Below, piece after piece: positions 55,601-63,624 of a stretch of DNA of 64,000 nucleotides. Every line of letters starts with the position of its first letter. Positions within the stretch are counted from its first letter, which is position 1. The notes under the pieces were generated by a model. It saw only the letters and a program-made list of their open reading frames with translations, was not told where the DNA came from and did no database searches. Source of the DNA: Nocardioides sp. (lineage in GTDB: Bacteria; Actinomycetota; Actinomycetes; Propionibacteriales; Nocardioidaceae); the NCBI GenBank assembly GCA_037045645.1, contig JBAOIH010000001.1, positions 186,001-250,000 of the forward strand, written 5' to 3'. Made by a program: the position numbers and the translations under genes.

Positions 55601-56215
55601 GAGGCGCGCAAGGCGCTGGGCATCGCCGACCACCAGAAGGTGGTGCTCTATGCCCCGACGTGGCGCGACGACGCGACGTCGCGCTGGCTGACCGCCGAGC
55701 TGGTGACTCACCTGGATCTGGGCAAGGCCAGTGCCGCGCTCGGTGACGACTATGTGCTGCTGCTGCGCGGTCACCGGTTCCACCAGGAGGCCGCCCGTCC
55801 GGCGGGCAATGCCCGACTGATCGACGTCACGACCTATCCCGAGATCAACGACCTGATCCTGGCCTCCGATGCCGCCGTGCTCGACTACTCCTCGCTTCGC
55901 TTCGACTTCGCACTGACGATGCGCCCGATGGTCTTCCTGGTGCCCGACCTCAAGATCTACACCTCAGACGTACGCGGCTTCCTCTATCCGTTCACGGAGT
56001 CGGCTCCCGGGCCGCTGCTCGACACCACCGACCAGGTGATCGCCGCCCTGCGCGACCTGCCCGCGCTGGAGGCGAAGTATCGAGATGATCTCGCGGCCTT
56101 CCAGGAGCGCTACAACTACCTGATGGACGGCCACGCCGCACAGCGGGTGGTGGCTGCCTTCTTCGGGCCGGGACGACCGGGCGGCCCGGCGTTCGAGCAC
56201 GACCAGGCGGGCTAG
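52619..56215 (+). CDS. bifunctional GT2-like / CDP-glycerol glycerophosphotransferase-type protein
   Basis: The 1198-residue protein has three parts. The N-terminal 250 residues form a glycosyltransferase-2-like domain (VSVVLAVSDDETTKIGPML, then DRGAARNAGAGQARGRYLQF) with a weakened DxD (NGGDN). The middle 500 residues are beta-rich and unrecognised. The last 400 residues are a CDP-glycerol glycerophosphotransferase (TagB/TagF) domain with QTFHGYPAKSMGI, LILTPSPEMDQYYRREYRY, VVLYAPTWRDD and DAAVLDYSSLRFDFAL. It polymerises glycerol-phosphate-type teichoic acid or a related glycopolymer at the inner membrane face. Starts with GTG. It heads a cluster with sulfotransferase-like genes. Confidence 0.85.
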   Translation: MPLRDRVGSVLRVTGRALPPGTRSWAGRASRRFRKEFRGPLVSVVLAVSDDETTKIGPMLADLRASGHRNLEVLVVPYGRANEVTASAAEQEQADWRIRLLDPVAGDRGAARNAGAGQARGRYLQFVNGGDNLPPHAIPTLVAALERTGSDQAVGAIGQVASASVTGDAAVRVGRRERSFGATLATVPSAVLDLGVGNRLLRRDLWQRAGLAFTGDAKQDRDLALASYKAARTFDFLDRMVYLPTGRKDGASVGRMERFLAELPQFARDQRRLADEVAELGVPQAQDAWLVGVLDISIQPFLDDVERADDTEWESLRALAIELLEQAGASVWPQLRASSKVKLWLLREGRRTDLEDYNQARWFQRGETPTHLVGDTVIAQLPFVEDPTVPRSCFEMSEGEVTLQVIVRGAAWRGDLIELDLLTRIDFVHLDERPEIEAFLVQVGGDARVPLTVTPLDDPDANEQSRRRFQDSHPGACRVTVDPRAVAAVARPGDVTGFDLEIRLTITTPEGQISRVGGIARVDDRSAAGLLAGEQLAPRPVRGQESGGVLIGILRRGQVPALDEAGLVTIAALPDPGVRLTQARLDGRRFTGTVAVDDRAITELRLTQLDRVVKVALNGTGGQRSFEVTVPASARGQSHWILEDCVPETTTQPGPLILRRSPLGAGALVETRDLLEVERFVFAETEIVIEGRWPMGHAPAGVEVTLVDGAHTLAAEPVESTDDGWRARVSLLRTPWGREVFAPPGRYLVTVRTTAGRGRAALLPSAYEPAYATWSSERIRLSVNCLGNAEAGVRIQQPIAVEDFGPYGQERLREWALSSDLAIDPRRVYLQAYQGQSATDSQLAIHEELRHSHPELELVWGIADYSSWVPEGARPVVLHSRDWYEAIGSAAHLVMNVDFERWFSPKPGQRVLQTFHGYPAKSMGIGMWEGKDYTPRRLALELARTSGDWDLILTPSPEMDQYYRREYRYEGEIHNQGYPRADALVGERAVRRRAEARKALGIADHQKVVLYAPTWRDDATSRWLTAELVTHLDLGKASAALGDDYVLLLRGHRFHQEAARPAGNARLIDVTTYPEINDLILASDAAVLDYSSLRFDFALTMRPMVFLVPDLKIYTSDVRGFLYPFTESAPGPLLDTTDQVIAALRDLPALEAKYRDDLAAFQERYNYLMDGHAAQRVVAAFFGPGRPGGPAFEHDQAG

Positions 56216-56218
56216 GAT
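56213..56218 (+). promoter_or_regulatory. -10 element overlapping the stop codon of the glycopolymer transferase
   Basis: TAGGAT starts with the TAG stop of the preceding gene and ends 7 nt before the ATG of an 11-codon ORF (56226). It would be an internal, leaderless promoter for the sulfotransferase-like genes. Confidence 0.45.
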
Positions 56219-56225
56219 GCCAGCG

Positions 56226-56261
56226 ATGGCGACCCGTCACGACGAGAGGCGTTGGTGGTGA
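56226..56261 (+). CDS. 11-codon leader ORF ending Trp-Trp-stop
   Basis: ATG 56226 encodes MATRHDERRWW and stops at TGA 56259-56261. The TGA overlaps the GTG start (56258) of the next gene, so translation of the small ORF would be coupled to it. Two adjacent Trp codons right before the stop suggest an attenuator-like leader peptide, but no alternative terminator stem is visible. It may be merely a coupling ORF, and a chance ORF cannot be excluded. Confidence 0.35.
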   Translation: MATRHDERRWW

Positions 56262-56599
56262 CCGACCCAGCCGACCGGCGACTTGACGACGGCCACCTGG
56301 CCGACCTGATCCGAGCCCAACTCGTGGGCGTTCCCGGCCTGGAGCAGGGCCTGGTCGATGACCTGATCGAGGGTCTTCGTGGCTGGCTCGACGCGCAGCC
56401 CGGGGATGCCCGGCGTACGCACTGGACAGCCGCCGAAGGGGGCGCCGCAGTGGCCGCGGTGCTCGATCTGGTGGAGCAGTGGGGGGCCGAGCAGGTGGGC
56501 GAGACGCCACTGGAGCCCGGCCGACCGCTCGCCGACACCTCCAGCCGTGGGCTGGCCAAGGCCCTGCTCACCCGCGCGACGGGGAGGCGGTCGTCATGA
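56258..56599 (+). CDS. small helical protein of unknown function in the sulfotransferase cluster
   Basis: A product of about 113 residues, predicted mostly helical and acidic (DDGHLADLIRAQLVGVPGLEQ, AAVAAVLDLVEQWGAEQVG). No signal peptide, membrane helix or catalytic motif. The start is uncertain: TTG 56252, GTG 56255 or GTG 56258. The last overlaps the leader ORF's stop and has GAGAGG eight bases upstream, so it is preferred. Its stop overlaps the next gene in ATGA, which ties it to the sulfotransferase-like proteins; it could be an accessory subunit, which is inferred. Confidence 0.6.
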   Translation: MTDPADRRLDDGHLADLIRAQLVGVPGLEQGLVDDLIEGLRGWLDAQPGDARRTHWTAAEGGAAVAAVLDLVEQWGAEQVGETPLEPGRPLADTSSRGLAKALLTRATGRRSS

Positions 56600-57846
56600 C
56601 CCGTCCCGAGCTGGCACTGCCTGACGGCAGCGTGCTGCTGCACATCGGTCCGCACAAGACCGGCACCACCACCGTGCAAGGGGCGATGCATGCCTCGCGG
56701 GAGTCGCTGAAGGCGTACGGCGTGCACTACGCGGGCGAGAAGGCACACTCGATGGCCGCTGCCATGGCCGCCTCGACCGGACACCACCTGCCGACCACCA
56801 CGCAGGGCACCGGCGACGACAAGTGGCGTGCTCTGGTCGAGGAGGTGCGCACCGAGAACGCCCGGATCAGTGTGCTCAGCAGCGAGTTCTATTCCGAGAC
56901 GCCACCCGACCGGATCCCGACGCTGCTTGCCGACCTGGGCGGCGACAACGTGCACGTCGTGATCACGCTGCGCCCGCTCGTACGCATCCTGGGGTCGCAG
57001 TGGCAGCAATACATGCAGAACCGGCGGTCGCTGGCCTACGACGACGACCTGGGGTACGCCGGGTGGCTCGACCAGATCCTCAACCACGCGGACACCACCG
57101 ACCAGACGCCGAGCTTCTGGCACCGGCACCGCCATGACGAGTTGGTGCAACGCTGGGTCGACGCGATCGGTGCCGACCGGATCACCGTCGTCGCGGTCGA
57201 CGACCGCGACCACTCCGGCATCGTCAACGCCTTCGCCCAACTCCTCGGTGTCGAGCCGGGCACGATCACCTCGCCGCAACTGGGCGCCAATCGGTCGCTC
57301 ACCTGGCCCGAGATCGAGTTGCTGGTCGCGTTCAATCGGGAGTTTCTGTCTCGTGACTGGTCGGCGACCGACTACACCCGGTTCGTACGCTTCGGGTCGG
57401 TCCGCTTCCTGCAAGAGCGCCGCCCCGAACCCGGCGAACTCAAACTGACCACGCCGCAGTGGGCCGTCGACCGGGCCGCCGAGCTCGGCGCGTCGATGGT
57501 CGAGCGGATCCGTACGACCGGCGTCGGCGTCATCGGTGACCTCGACATCCTGGGCGATCCGGCACTGGCCAAGGACGTCGGCGACCTGCCCGCCGACGTG
57601 GCCGTGCCCGCCGACGTGGTGGCCCGATTGGCGGCCGGCCTGGTCAAGATCGCCGCCGAGACGCCTGCCCGGAAGGCGCCCGCCGACCGGCGCATCGGCG
57701 ACCTGGAGGCAGGCCTTCGCCACCGCCTGGTCGCGGAGCGCGAGCGTCGGCGGATCGCGGAGGTGCCGACTGTCGAGGATGCCTCCGTCGGTGACCTCGT
57801 CCGCCACCTCGGCGCCCGCCTGGCGCGCCGGATCCGGGTTCGTTGA
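56596..57846 (+). CDS. sulfotransferase-like protein 1
   Basis: The 416-residue protein has a PAPS-binding 5'-phosphosulfate loop at the N-terminus: LLHIGPHKTGTTTVQGAM (PxKTGTT). The 3'-phosphate-binding strand is HVVITLRPLVRILGSQWQQY. The tail is basic and helical. Such proteins transfer sulfate from PAPS to a hydroxyl of carbohydrate or polymer. The ATG at 56596 overlaps the previous stop; the earlier open frame to 56479 is rejected. It is a paralogue of the next gene, which it overlaps by one base (TGATG). Confidence 0.75.
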   Translation: MTRPELALPDGSVLLHIGPHKTGTTTVQGAMHASRESLKAYGVHYAGEKAHSMAAAMAASTGHHLPTTTQGTGDDKWRALVEEVRTENARISVLSSEFYSETPPDRIPTLLADLGGDNVHVVITLRPLVRILGSQWQQYMQNRRSLAYDDDLGYAGWLDQILNHADTTDQTPSFWHRHRHDELVQRWVDAIGADRITVVAVDDRDHSGIVNAFAQLLGVEPGTITSPQLGANRSLTWPEIELLVAFNREFLSRDWSATDYTRFVRFGSVRFLQERRPEPGELKLTTPQWAVDRAAELGASMVERIRTTGVGVIGDLDILGDPALAKDVGDLPADVAVPADVVARLAAGLVKIAAETPARKAPADRRIGDLEAGLRHRLVAERERRRIAEVPTVEDASVGDLVRHLGARLARRIRVR

Positions 57847-59561
57847 TGTCCGCGGCCGACCTGCTGCTGCCCGAGGGCACCCGGTTGCTGCACATCGGGC
57901 CTCCGAAGACCGGATCCAGTGCGCTGCAGGTCGCGATGCATCAGTTGCGGTCGGAGTTGGCGGCTCACGGCGTCCATTACGCGGGTGAGACACGACAGGC
58001 GTACGAACCCGCGATCGCGGTGACGGAGAAGTCGGGGCAACCCGGACGGCCCACGCCGTCGATCGCGGCGTGGGAGGCGCTGGTGGCCGAAGTCCGCGCG
58101 GTCGACGACTCGATGCGTACGGTGATCAGTTCGGAATACTTCGCGGCTGCGACGCCTGCGCAGATCGCGCGAATCGCCCGAGACCTCGATCCCGAACGCG
58201 TGCATGTGGTGCGGATGCTGCGCAGGTACGACCGCCAACTGCCTTCCTATTGGCAGCAGATCGTCTCGTCCGGGATCCACGAGACGCCCTATGGCCCGTG
58301 GCTGGACGAGATCCTCTCGCGCGAGCGGATGGGCTTTTGGCGTCGGCAGTCCTATGGTGCGGCGACGCAGCGATGGGTCGAGCACTTCGGTGCCGACCGC
58401 GTCACGGCGGTGGTCGTGGACGAGACCGACCACGACTGGCTGCTGCGGGTGATGGAGCGACTTGTCGGCCTTCCGGTTGGTCTGCTGACGGCCTCTGCCG
58501 ACGCGGACAGCCGATCCTTGGGCTACGGCGAGGCCGAGATGCTGCGTTTGGTCTGCGCACACGTGCGAGACAACGGGTGGCGGCGCAAGATCCTGCCGCG
58601 CTACCTGCGGTGGGGCGTGGTGCCAGCGATCCGGCACCTGCCGAAGGATCCGCTGAGCGGGCGGATGGCGATGCTCTCGCAGCATCAAGATCAGGTGGAC
58701 GAGATCGCCGAGCGCGAGATCGCCGATCTCACCGACTTGGGCGTGCGGGTGGTCGGCGAACTCGACTGGCTGCGCCCGGATCGGACCGGACCTGCTCCAC
58801 TCGATGCCAGCCGGCCGACGGTGCGCGTACAGACGCCGGTCATCGCGGTGACCAGCATCGCGGACAAGGTCGCCCGTCCCAAGGTTCGCCTGCTGTATCT
58901 ACGGTCGAAGAAGCGACCGATGCCGCGCATCCCCCCCGGACCGACGGTGCCCGCGGAGACCGTGCGGGTGCAGGTGCTCGCGCCCTGGCAGCTCCTCGTC
59001 GAGAGCTGGCAGCAGCATCTGTTGGAGCGTGGCGAGACACCGTGGGCGCAGTGGCTCGAGCAGCACCCACGAACCGCCCTGGCGGAGCAGACGCAACGCG
59101 TCGAGAACGCGCTGTCGAAGCGTGGGTGGCGACGCGTCCTGGGGAAGGCGGTCGAGATCGAGGTCGTCGATCTCTTCGCTGTCGGCGACGGGCGCACCTT
59201 GCTGACCTGGCCGGAAGCAGAAGGCGTACGACAACTCAACCGTGCCTCGCAGGACTGGCCTGATGAGCGCTGGGCGCGTCACGTACGCGACGGCGTCGTC
59301 GGGCACCTGCTGAGCGTCGACGCCGATCGCAGCCAGGGCGACCACCCCTTCCCGGCCGATCTGGCGGACGAACTCGCGACAGCAGGAGCACGCCTGGCCG
59401 CGCTGCTGGCAGCCAGGCGGGCGGATGTTTCGGGGAACATCCAGGCACTGTCGGCGCTCACCCACGGCGATGCTGCCGACGAGCCCCGGCTGTCCTCGGC
59501 TGCCGCTGCCGAGTTCCTGGTGGGTGCCCTGATCAGCACCGACGCCGGGTGGGACTTGTGA
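57846..59561 (+). CDS. sulfotransferase-like protein 2
   Basis: The 571-residue protein has the PAPS loop LLHIGPPKTGSSALQVAM near residue 15 and the 3'-phosphate strand HVVRMLRRYDRQLPSYWQQI. The first 310 residues align by eye with sulfotransferase-like protein 1 (SYGAATQRWVEHFGADRVTAVVVDE against the equivalent region). The last 250 residues are an extra domain with a second partial copy of the C-terminal half (PWQLLVESWQQHLLERGETPW). This suggests internal duplication with loss of the second PAPS loop. No membrane segments. Confidence 0.72.
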   Translation: MSAADLLLPEGTRLLHIGPPKTGSSALQVAMHQLRSELAAHGVHYAGETRQAYEPAIAVTEKSGQPGRPTPSIAAWEALVAEVRAVDDSMRTVISSEYFAAATPAQIARIARDLDPERVHVVRMLRRYDRQLPSYWQQIVSSGIHETPYGPWLDEILSRERMGFWRRQSYGAATQRWVEHFGADRVTAVVVDETDHDWLLRVMERLVGLPVGLLTASADADSRSLGYGEAEMLRLVCAHVRDNGWRRKILPRYLRWGVVPAIRHLPKDPLSGRMAMLSQHQDQVDEIAEREIADLTDLGVRVVGELDWLRPDRTGPAPLDASRPTVRVQTPVIAVTSIADKVARPKVRLLYLRSKKRPMPRIPPGPTVPAETVRVQVLAPWQLLVESWQQHLLERGETPWAQWLEQHPRTALAEQTQRVENALSKRGWRRVLGKAVEIEVVDLFAVGDGRTLLTWPEAEGVRQLNRASQDWPDERWARHVRDGVVGHLLSVDADRSQGDHPFPADLADELATAGARLAALLAARRADVSGNIQALSALTHGDAADEPRLSSAAAAEFLVGALISTDAGWDL

Positions 59562-62500
59562 GTCTGGTCGGGCGGTTGCGTGACCGGTTGGCGCGTGGTC
59601 ACGACGAGCCCCCGCCGTCGCAGCCACCCCCGGCGTTGAGCGTGATCGTGCCGTTCTACGGCGTAGAGGACTACCTGGCCGACTGCCTCGACTCGCTGCT
59701 GGCGCAGACCTTCACCGACCTGGAGATCCTGCTCGTCGACGACGGCTCGCGCGACGGCTCGCGTGCGATCGCGGATCGCTACGCCGCCGAGCACCCACAC
59801 GTCCGCGTCATCGACCGCCCCAACGGCGGTCTCGGAGCGGCGCGCAATACCGGCATCCGGGAGGCGGTGGGAGAGTGGCTCACCTTCGTGGACTCCGACG
59901 ATGTGCTGCCACCGAAGGCCTTCGAGCGCCTGCTGGAGACGGCGCGTCGAACCGGCTCGGACCTGGTGGTCGGTGCTCCCGAACGCTTCGACAGCGACGG
60001 AGCCTGGACCCCTACCTGGGTTGAAGGGGTCCACGACATCCCCCGTCTGCGCACGACCGCGCGCGACTTCCCGGCGGTGCTGCGCAATCTCTACACCTGG
60101 AACAAGGTCTACCACCGCGATTTCTGGCAGGCCCAGGATCTGTGGTTCCGCGAGGGGGTCGCGTACGAGGATCAGCCGATCGTTACGCAACTGCTGGCGC
60201 GAGCACGCACCCTCGACGTCATCCCCGACCTGGTCTATCGCTGGCGTCGCCGCGAAGACCGTTCGTCGATCAGCCAGCAGCGCGGCACGCTGCGCGACCT
60301 CCAGCACCGCATCGAGGCGTGGGACGTGTCGCGAGAGGTGCTGCTCGCCGAGCACCCCGAGCTCTATCAGGACTGGCTGGCGACTCTCTTCGAGGCGCAC
60401 TTCATCTGGTATGTCGGCGATCCCGCGGTCGCCGACGACGACTTCTGGGAGTTGCTCCAGCCGACGGTGCAACGACTGGCCGCCGAGGCCACCGACGACG
60501 TCTGGCGAGCCACGTCCCCCGGGCAACGGGTGCTCGTACGCCTGACCATGCTCGGGCGCCGAGACGACCTCCTCGCGCTCACTGCGACCGACCCGACGGT
60601 CCCTGGTCCTTGGCCGACCGAGACGCGAGAGGACGGGCTGTTGGTGCGCCTTCCCGGGCTCGACGACCCCGATCTCGCCGAGTCGTTGTTCGTACGCCGC
60701 CCCGAACAGCTCACCGTCGCGCAGTCGGTCGACCGGTTGCGTTTCGTCGCGAACACCCTGGAGGTCGGGGGCTGGGCGTACCTGCGCACACTCGACCTCG
60801 GCAGCGGCGCCCCGCATCGGGTCGTCGTCGAAGCCGTCGACCAGACCGGTGCGGTGGTGGCCGAAGTGGCGGCTCCGGCCGTACGCCTGGCACCGACACC
60901 GGCACCGTACGAAGACCCGATCCGCGACTATGCGCGGGGCCGGTTCGATGCCCACTTGCCTTTGGACGGTCTCACCGAGACCGACTCGTGGACGTTGTGG
61001 GTACGCGTCGAGTCGGGCGCGCTCCGTGCCCGTCACCCGCTGAGCGCGGGTGAGGCGAGGTTCACGTGGCCACGTGAGGTCGCCCACGGTGGCGGGCGGT
61101 TCGTGACCGAGTGGCGCGAGAGGTGGCCGTTGGAGGTGCGATTCGATCCGGAGCCGGTTCCGGAGTCGGAGACCGGCGACGGCCCCCAGGTGCTGGTGCA
61201 CGATGTCGAGCGCAGCGGGGCTCGCGCCGTGGTCGTACGCGGTCGTCTCGTCGGCGGGCAGGGCGCCACCCTCTTGATCGGCAGCAGGCACGGCACCGGC
61301 TGGGGCGAACTCGTCCCGGCACCCGTTGTCGGCGACCGGTTCGAGGTCACGATCCCGCTGGTGTGGCGCTCGGATCTCGGCGGCGAGCTGGCGCTCCCGA
61401 CCGGCATGCACGGCCTGCGGGCCGTCCTGCACGGTGAAGGGGTCGAGCCGATCGAGGTGATGGCCCTGCCCGACAAGTCGTACGCCGACTCGCTCCCGCT
61501 CGCGCTGCCTGATGTGCCCGACCGTACGCAGGACGTCATCGTCAGCTGGAAGAGCGGCGGCGCGCTGCGCCTCAACCTGCGCCGACCGCTCGGTGATCTG
61601 CGCAGCAGGTTCCACCAACTCCGCCAGGCCCAGCCGGGGGAGCGTCCGGTCGACGGCGTCCTGATCAGCAACGCGCACGGCGCGCATACGGGTGACGCCG
61701 CCGCCCTCGCCCCGGTGATGCGCGGACTCGACGCCGACCTGCCCGTCTACGCGGGCATCCGTGACCTGTCGGCGCCCGTTCCCAGCGGCGTCACCGGGGT
61801 GCTGATCAACTCGCCACAGTGGCACCGGCTGCGGGGATCGATCCGCTGTCTCGTGGTCGATCGACCCCAGCCGCGTGTCCAGGCATCGCCGCCGTGGCAG
61901 CAGGTGATCCAGCTGCTCGACGACTACCCATTGCTCGACGTCGGCGCCCCCGAATGGAGCGCCGGCGTAATGGCGGACGACGATTCCGCCGCGGTCCTGG
62001 AAGCGGCCAGTCGATGGGATCAGGTGATCACCCCCGGAGATTGGGCCGACGAGGTGCTGCATCGCGATCTCGGTGTGACCTCGCGCGCTCTGGGCTGGCC
62101 GCGACACGATCGAGCAGGCGACGCGGACCTTCGGACGCAGGTGCGTACGGCTCTGGGCATCTCCGCCGATCAGCGGGTGGTGCTCGCGATCGCGAGGGAG
62201 GGTGACGAGCCGTTGCCGTACGCCCGCCTGGCAGCCCGGCTGCCAGCCGATCACGTGTTGATGACCACCGCGCCGGTCGCGCACCTGCCGTTGTGCTGCC
62301 TGGCACGCACGCCAGACCCGGCGCTGGCGATCGCCGCAGCCGACCTCGCCCTCGTGGGCCGCACCGACGTCCGCCTCGATGCTGCGGCGGCCGGGCTGCC
62401 GATCCTGCTGTTCGGGCAAGGACACGCGGCGACGCTGCCAGGGCCGCGCTTGTCGACCGCCGACCTCCTCGACTCCGTGGCTGACCTCTGGGCTCCGGCG

Positions 62501-62617
62501 CAGCGTGCCGCTGGTGACTGGCAGCGATTCCGCACGACCCGACTCCCACACGTCGACGGTGGGGCGGCACGCAGGCTGGCCGAGTTGGTCCTGGCCGCCC
62601 AGCAGGTGCACGCGTGA
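59558..62617 (+). CDS. GT2 glycosyltransferase fused to a degenerate CDP-glycerol-transferase-like domain
   Basis: The 1019-residue protein has an intact N-terminal GT2 domain: SVIVPFYGVEDYLADCLDSL, VDDGSRDGS, GGLGAARNTGI and DxD as FVDSDDVL, with YEDQPI near 200. A beta-rich middle follows, then a C-terminal region laid out like the CDP-glycerol transferase of the 52.6-kb gene (LGISADQRVVLAIA matches ALGIADHQKVVLYAPTW). There the key motifs are lost: FHGYPAK and APTWRD have no counterpart. It adds sugars to the polymer; the C-terminal part is probably non-catalytic. GTG start in the previous stop. Confidence 0.8.
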   Translation: MSLVGRLRDRLARGHDEPPPSQPPPALSVIVPFYGVEDYLADCLDSLLAQTFTDLEILLVDDGSRDGSRAIADRYAAEHPHVRVIDRPNGGLGAARNTGIREAVGEWLTFVDSDDVLPPKAFERLLETARRTGSDLVVGAPERFDSDGAWTPTWVEGVHDIPRLRTTARDFPAVLRNLYTWNKVYHRDFWQAQDLWFREGVAYEDQPIVTQLLARARTLDVIPDLVYRWRRREDRSSISQQRGTLRDLQHRIEAWDVSREVLLAEHPELYQDWLATLFEAHFIWYVGDPAVADDDFWELLQPTVQRLAAEATDDVWRATSPGQRVLVRLTMLGRRDDLLALTATDPTVPGPWPTETREDGLLVRLPGLDDPDLAESLFVRRPEQLTVAQSVDRLRFVANTLEVGGWAYLRTLDLGSGAPHRVVVEAVDQTGAVVAEVAAPAVRLAPTPAPYEDPIRDYARGRFDAHLPLDGLTETDSWTLWVRVESGALRARHPLSAGEARFTWPREVAHGGGRFVTEWRERWPLEVRFDPEPVPESETGDGPQVLVHDVERSGARAVVVRGRLVGGQGATLLIGSRHGTGWGELVPAPVVGDRFEVTIPLVWRSDLGGELALPTGMHGLRAVLHGEGVEPIEVMALPDKSYADSLPLALPDVPDRTQDVIVSWKSGGALRLNLRRPLGDLRSRFHQLRQAQPGERPVDGVLISNAHGAHTGDAAALAPVMRGLDADLPVYAGIRDLSAPVPSGVTGVLINSPQWHRLRGSIRCLVVDRPQPRVQASPPWQQVIQLLDDYPLLDVGAPEWSAGVMADDDSAAVLEAASRWDQVITPGDWADEVLHRDLGVTSRALGWPRHDRAGDADLRTQVRTALGISADQRVVLAIAREGDEPLPYARLAARLPADHVLMTTAPVAHLPLCCLARTPDPALAIAAADLALVGRTDVRLDAAAAGLPILLFGQGHAATLPGPRLSTADLLDSVADLWAPAQRAAGDWQRFRTTRLPHVDGGAARRLAELVLAAQQVHA

Positions 62618-62630
62618 GAGGCTTGCCCGC

Positions 62631-63624
62631 GTGGGCGACGCAGTGACTTCGCAGGGACGTGAACTGGTCCTCGTCCTCGGACCTGGCCGCAGCGGTACGA
62701 GCACGATGGCGGGCGCGCTGGCGCGCACCGGCTTCCAGGTGCCGGACGCCCTCGACGGCGACGACTCCAACCCGACCGGCTTCTACGAGCCCGCCTGGGC
62801 GGTCGACTTCCACACCCGACTGCTGGAGCGGGTCTGCGTACACACTCTCGACGGTGACCCCGCCGCGTACGACGAACTCGCCAAGGTGCTCGCCGACCCC
62901 GAACCTGGTGCCGAACTGACCGACTGGTTGGCGACCGAGCTGGCCGCGCACCCGCGGCTGGTGATCAAGGACCCGCGGCTGGTGTGGTTTCGCGACCTGT
63001 GGGTGACGGCGGCCCAGAGTGCCGGAGTCAGCCCCGCCTTCGTGGTGATGTTGCGACATCCGGCAGAGGTCTCGTCGAGCCGCAGCGAGTTCTACGACGC
63101 ACCCCAGGGCACGGCCGTCGCCGGGTGGATCAACGTCGTGCTGCTCACCGAGCGGTTGACGCGGGGGAGTCGTCGCGCGTTCGTGACGTATGCCGACCTG
63201 CTCACCGACTGGCGGCCCGTGCTGTCGACCATGAGTGCGCGTCTCGATCTCCATCTCGATCCTGCGCCGGACGTGTCAACGCATCCGATCGACGAGTTCA
63301 TCGACCCGGGAGCTGCGTCGACGCGAACCCGACTGGTCGGCGCTCGCCGTGCCCGCCTCGCTGCAGGATCTGGGCGATCGGACGTACGCGACCATCACCG
63401 AGTTGGCGTCGGCTGGGGACCAGGACTCGACCCGGGCCGCTCTGGACGCACTCGCCGAGGAGTACGCCCACGTGCACGCCGACGCGGTCGCGATCGCGCA
63501 CGCGCACTGGCGGCGCAAGGTTCGGCGCGCCCGACGAGCAGGCGTACGCGCGGGTGAGGAACGCGCCGCCTCCGAGGCGCCGGCCGCGTCGAAATGGTCC
63601 TGGCGCCGAGGCCGCTCGCGATGA
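62631..63624 (+). CDS. sulfotransferase family protein 3 (one +1 frameshift)
   Basis: The protein begins LVLVLGPGRSGTSTMAGALA, the P-loop-like PAPS motif (GxGRSGTS) of the large bacterial sulfotransferase family, and continues RLVIKDPRLVWFRDLW and FVVMLRHPAEVSSSR (3'-phosphate strand). The frame breaks at 63308-63310 (GACCCGGGAG for GACCCGGAG). Removing one G gives about 330 residues with a C-terminus of two Arg/Ala-rich helices. GTG 62631 with GAGAGG upstream is the likely start. Its stop overlaps the next gene (ATGA), which encodes a close paralogue. Confidence 0.78.
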
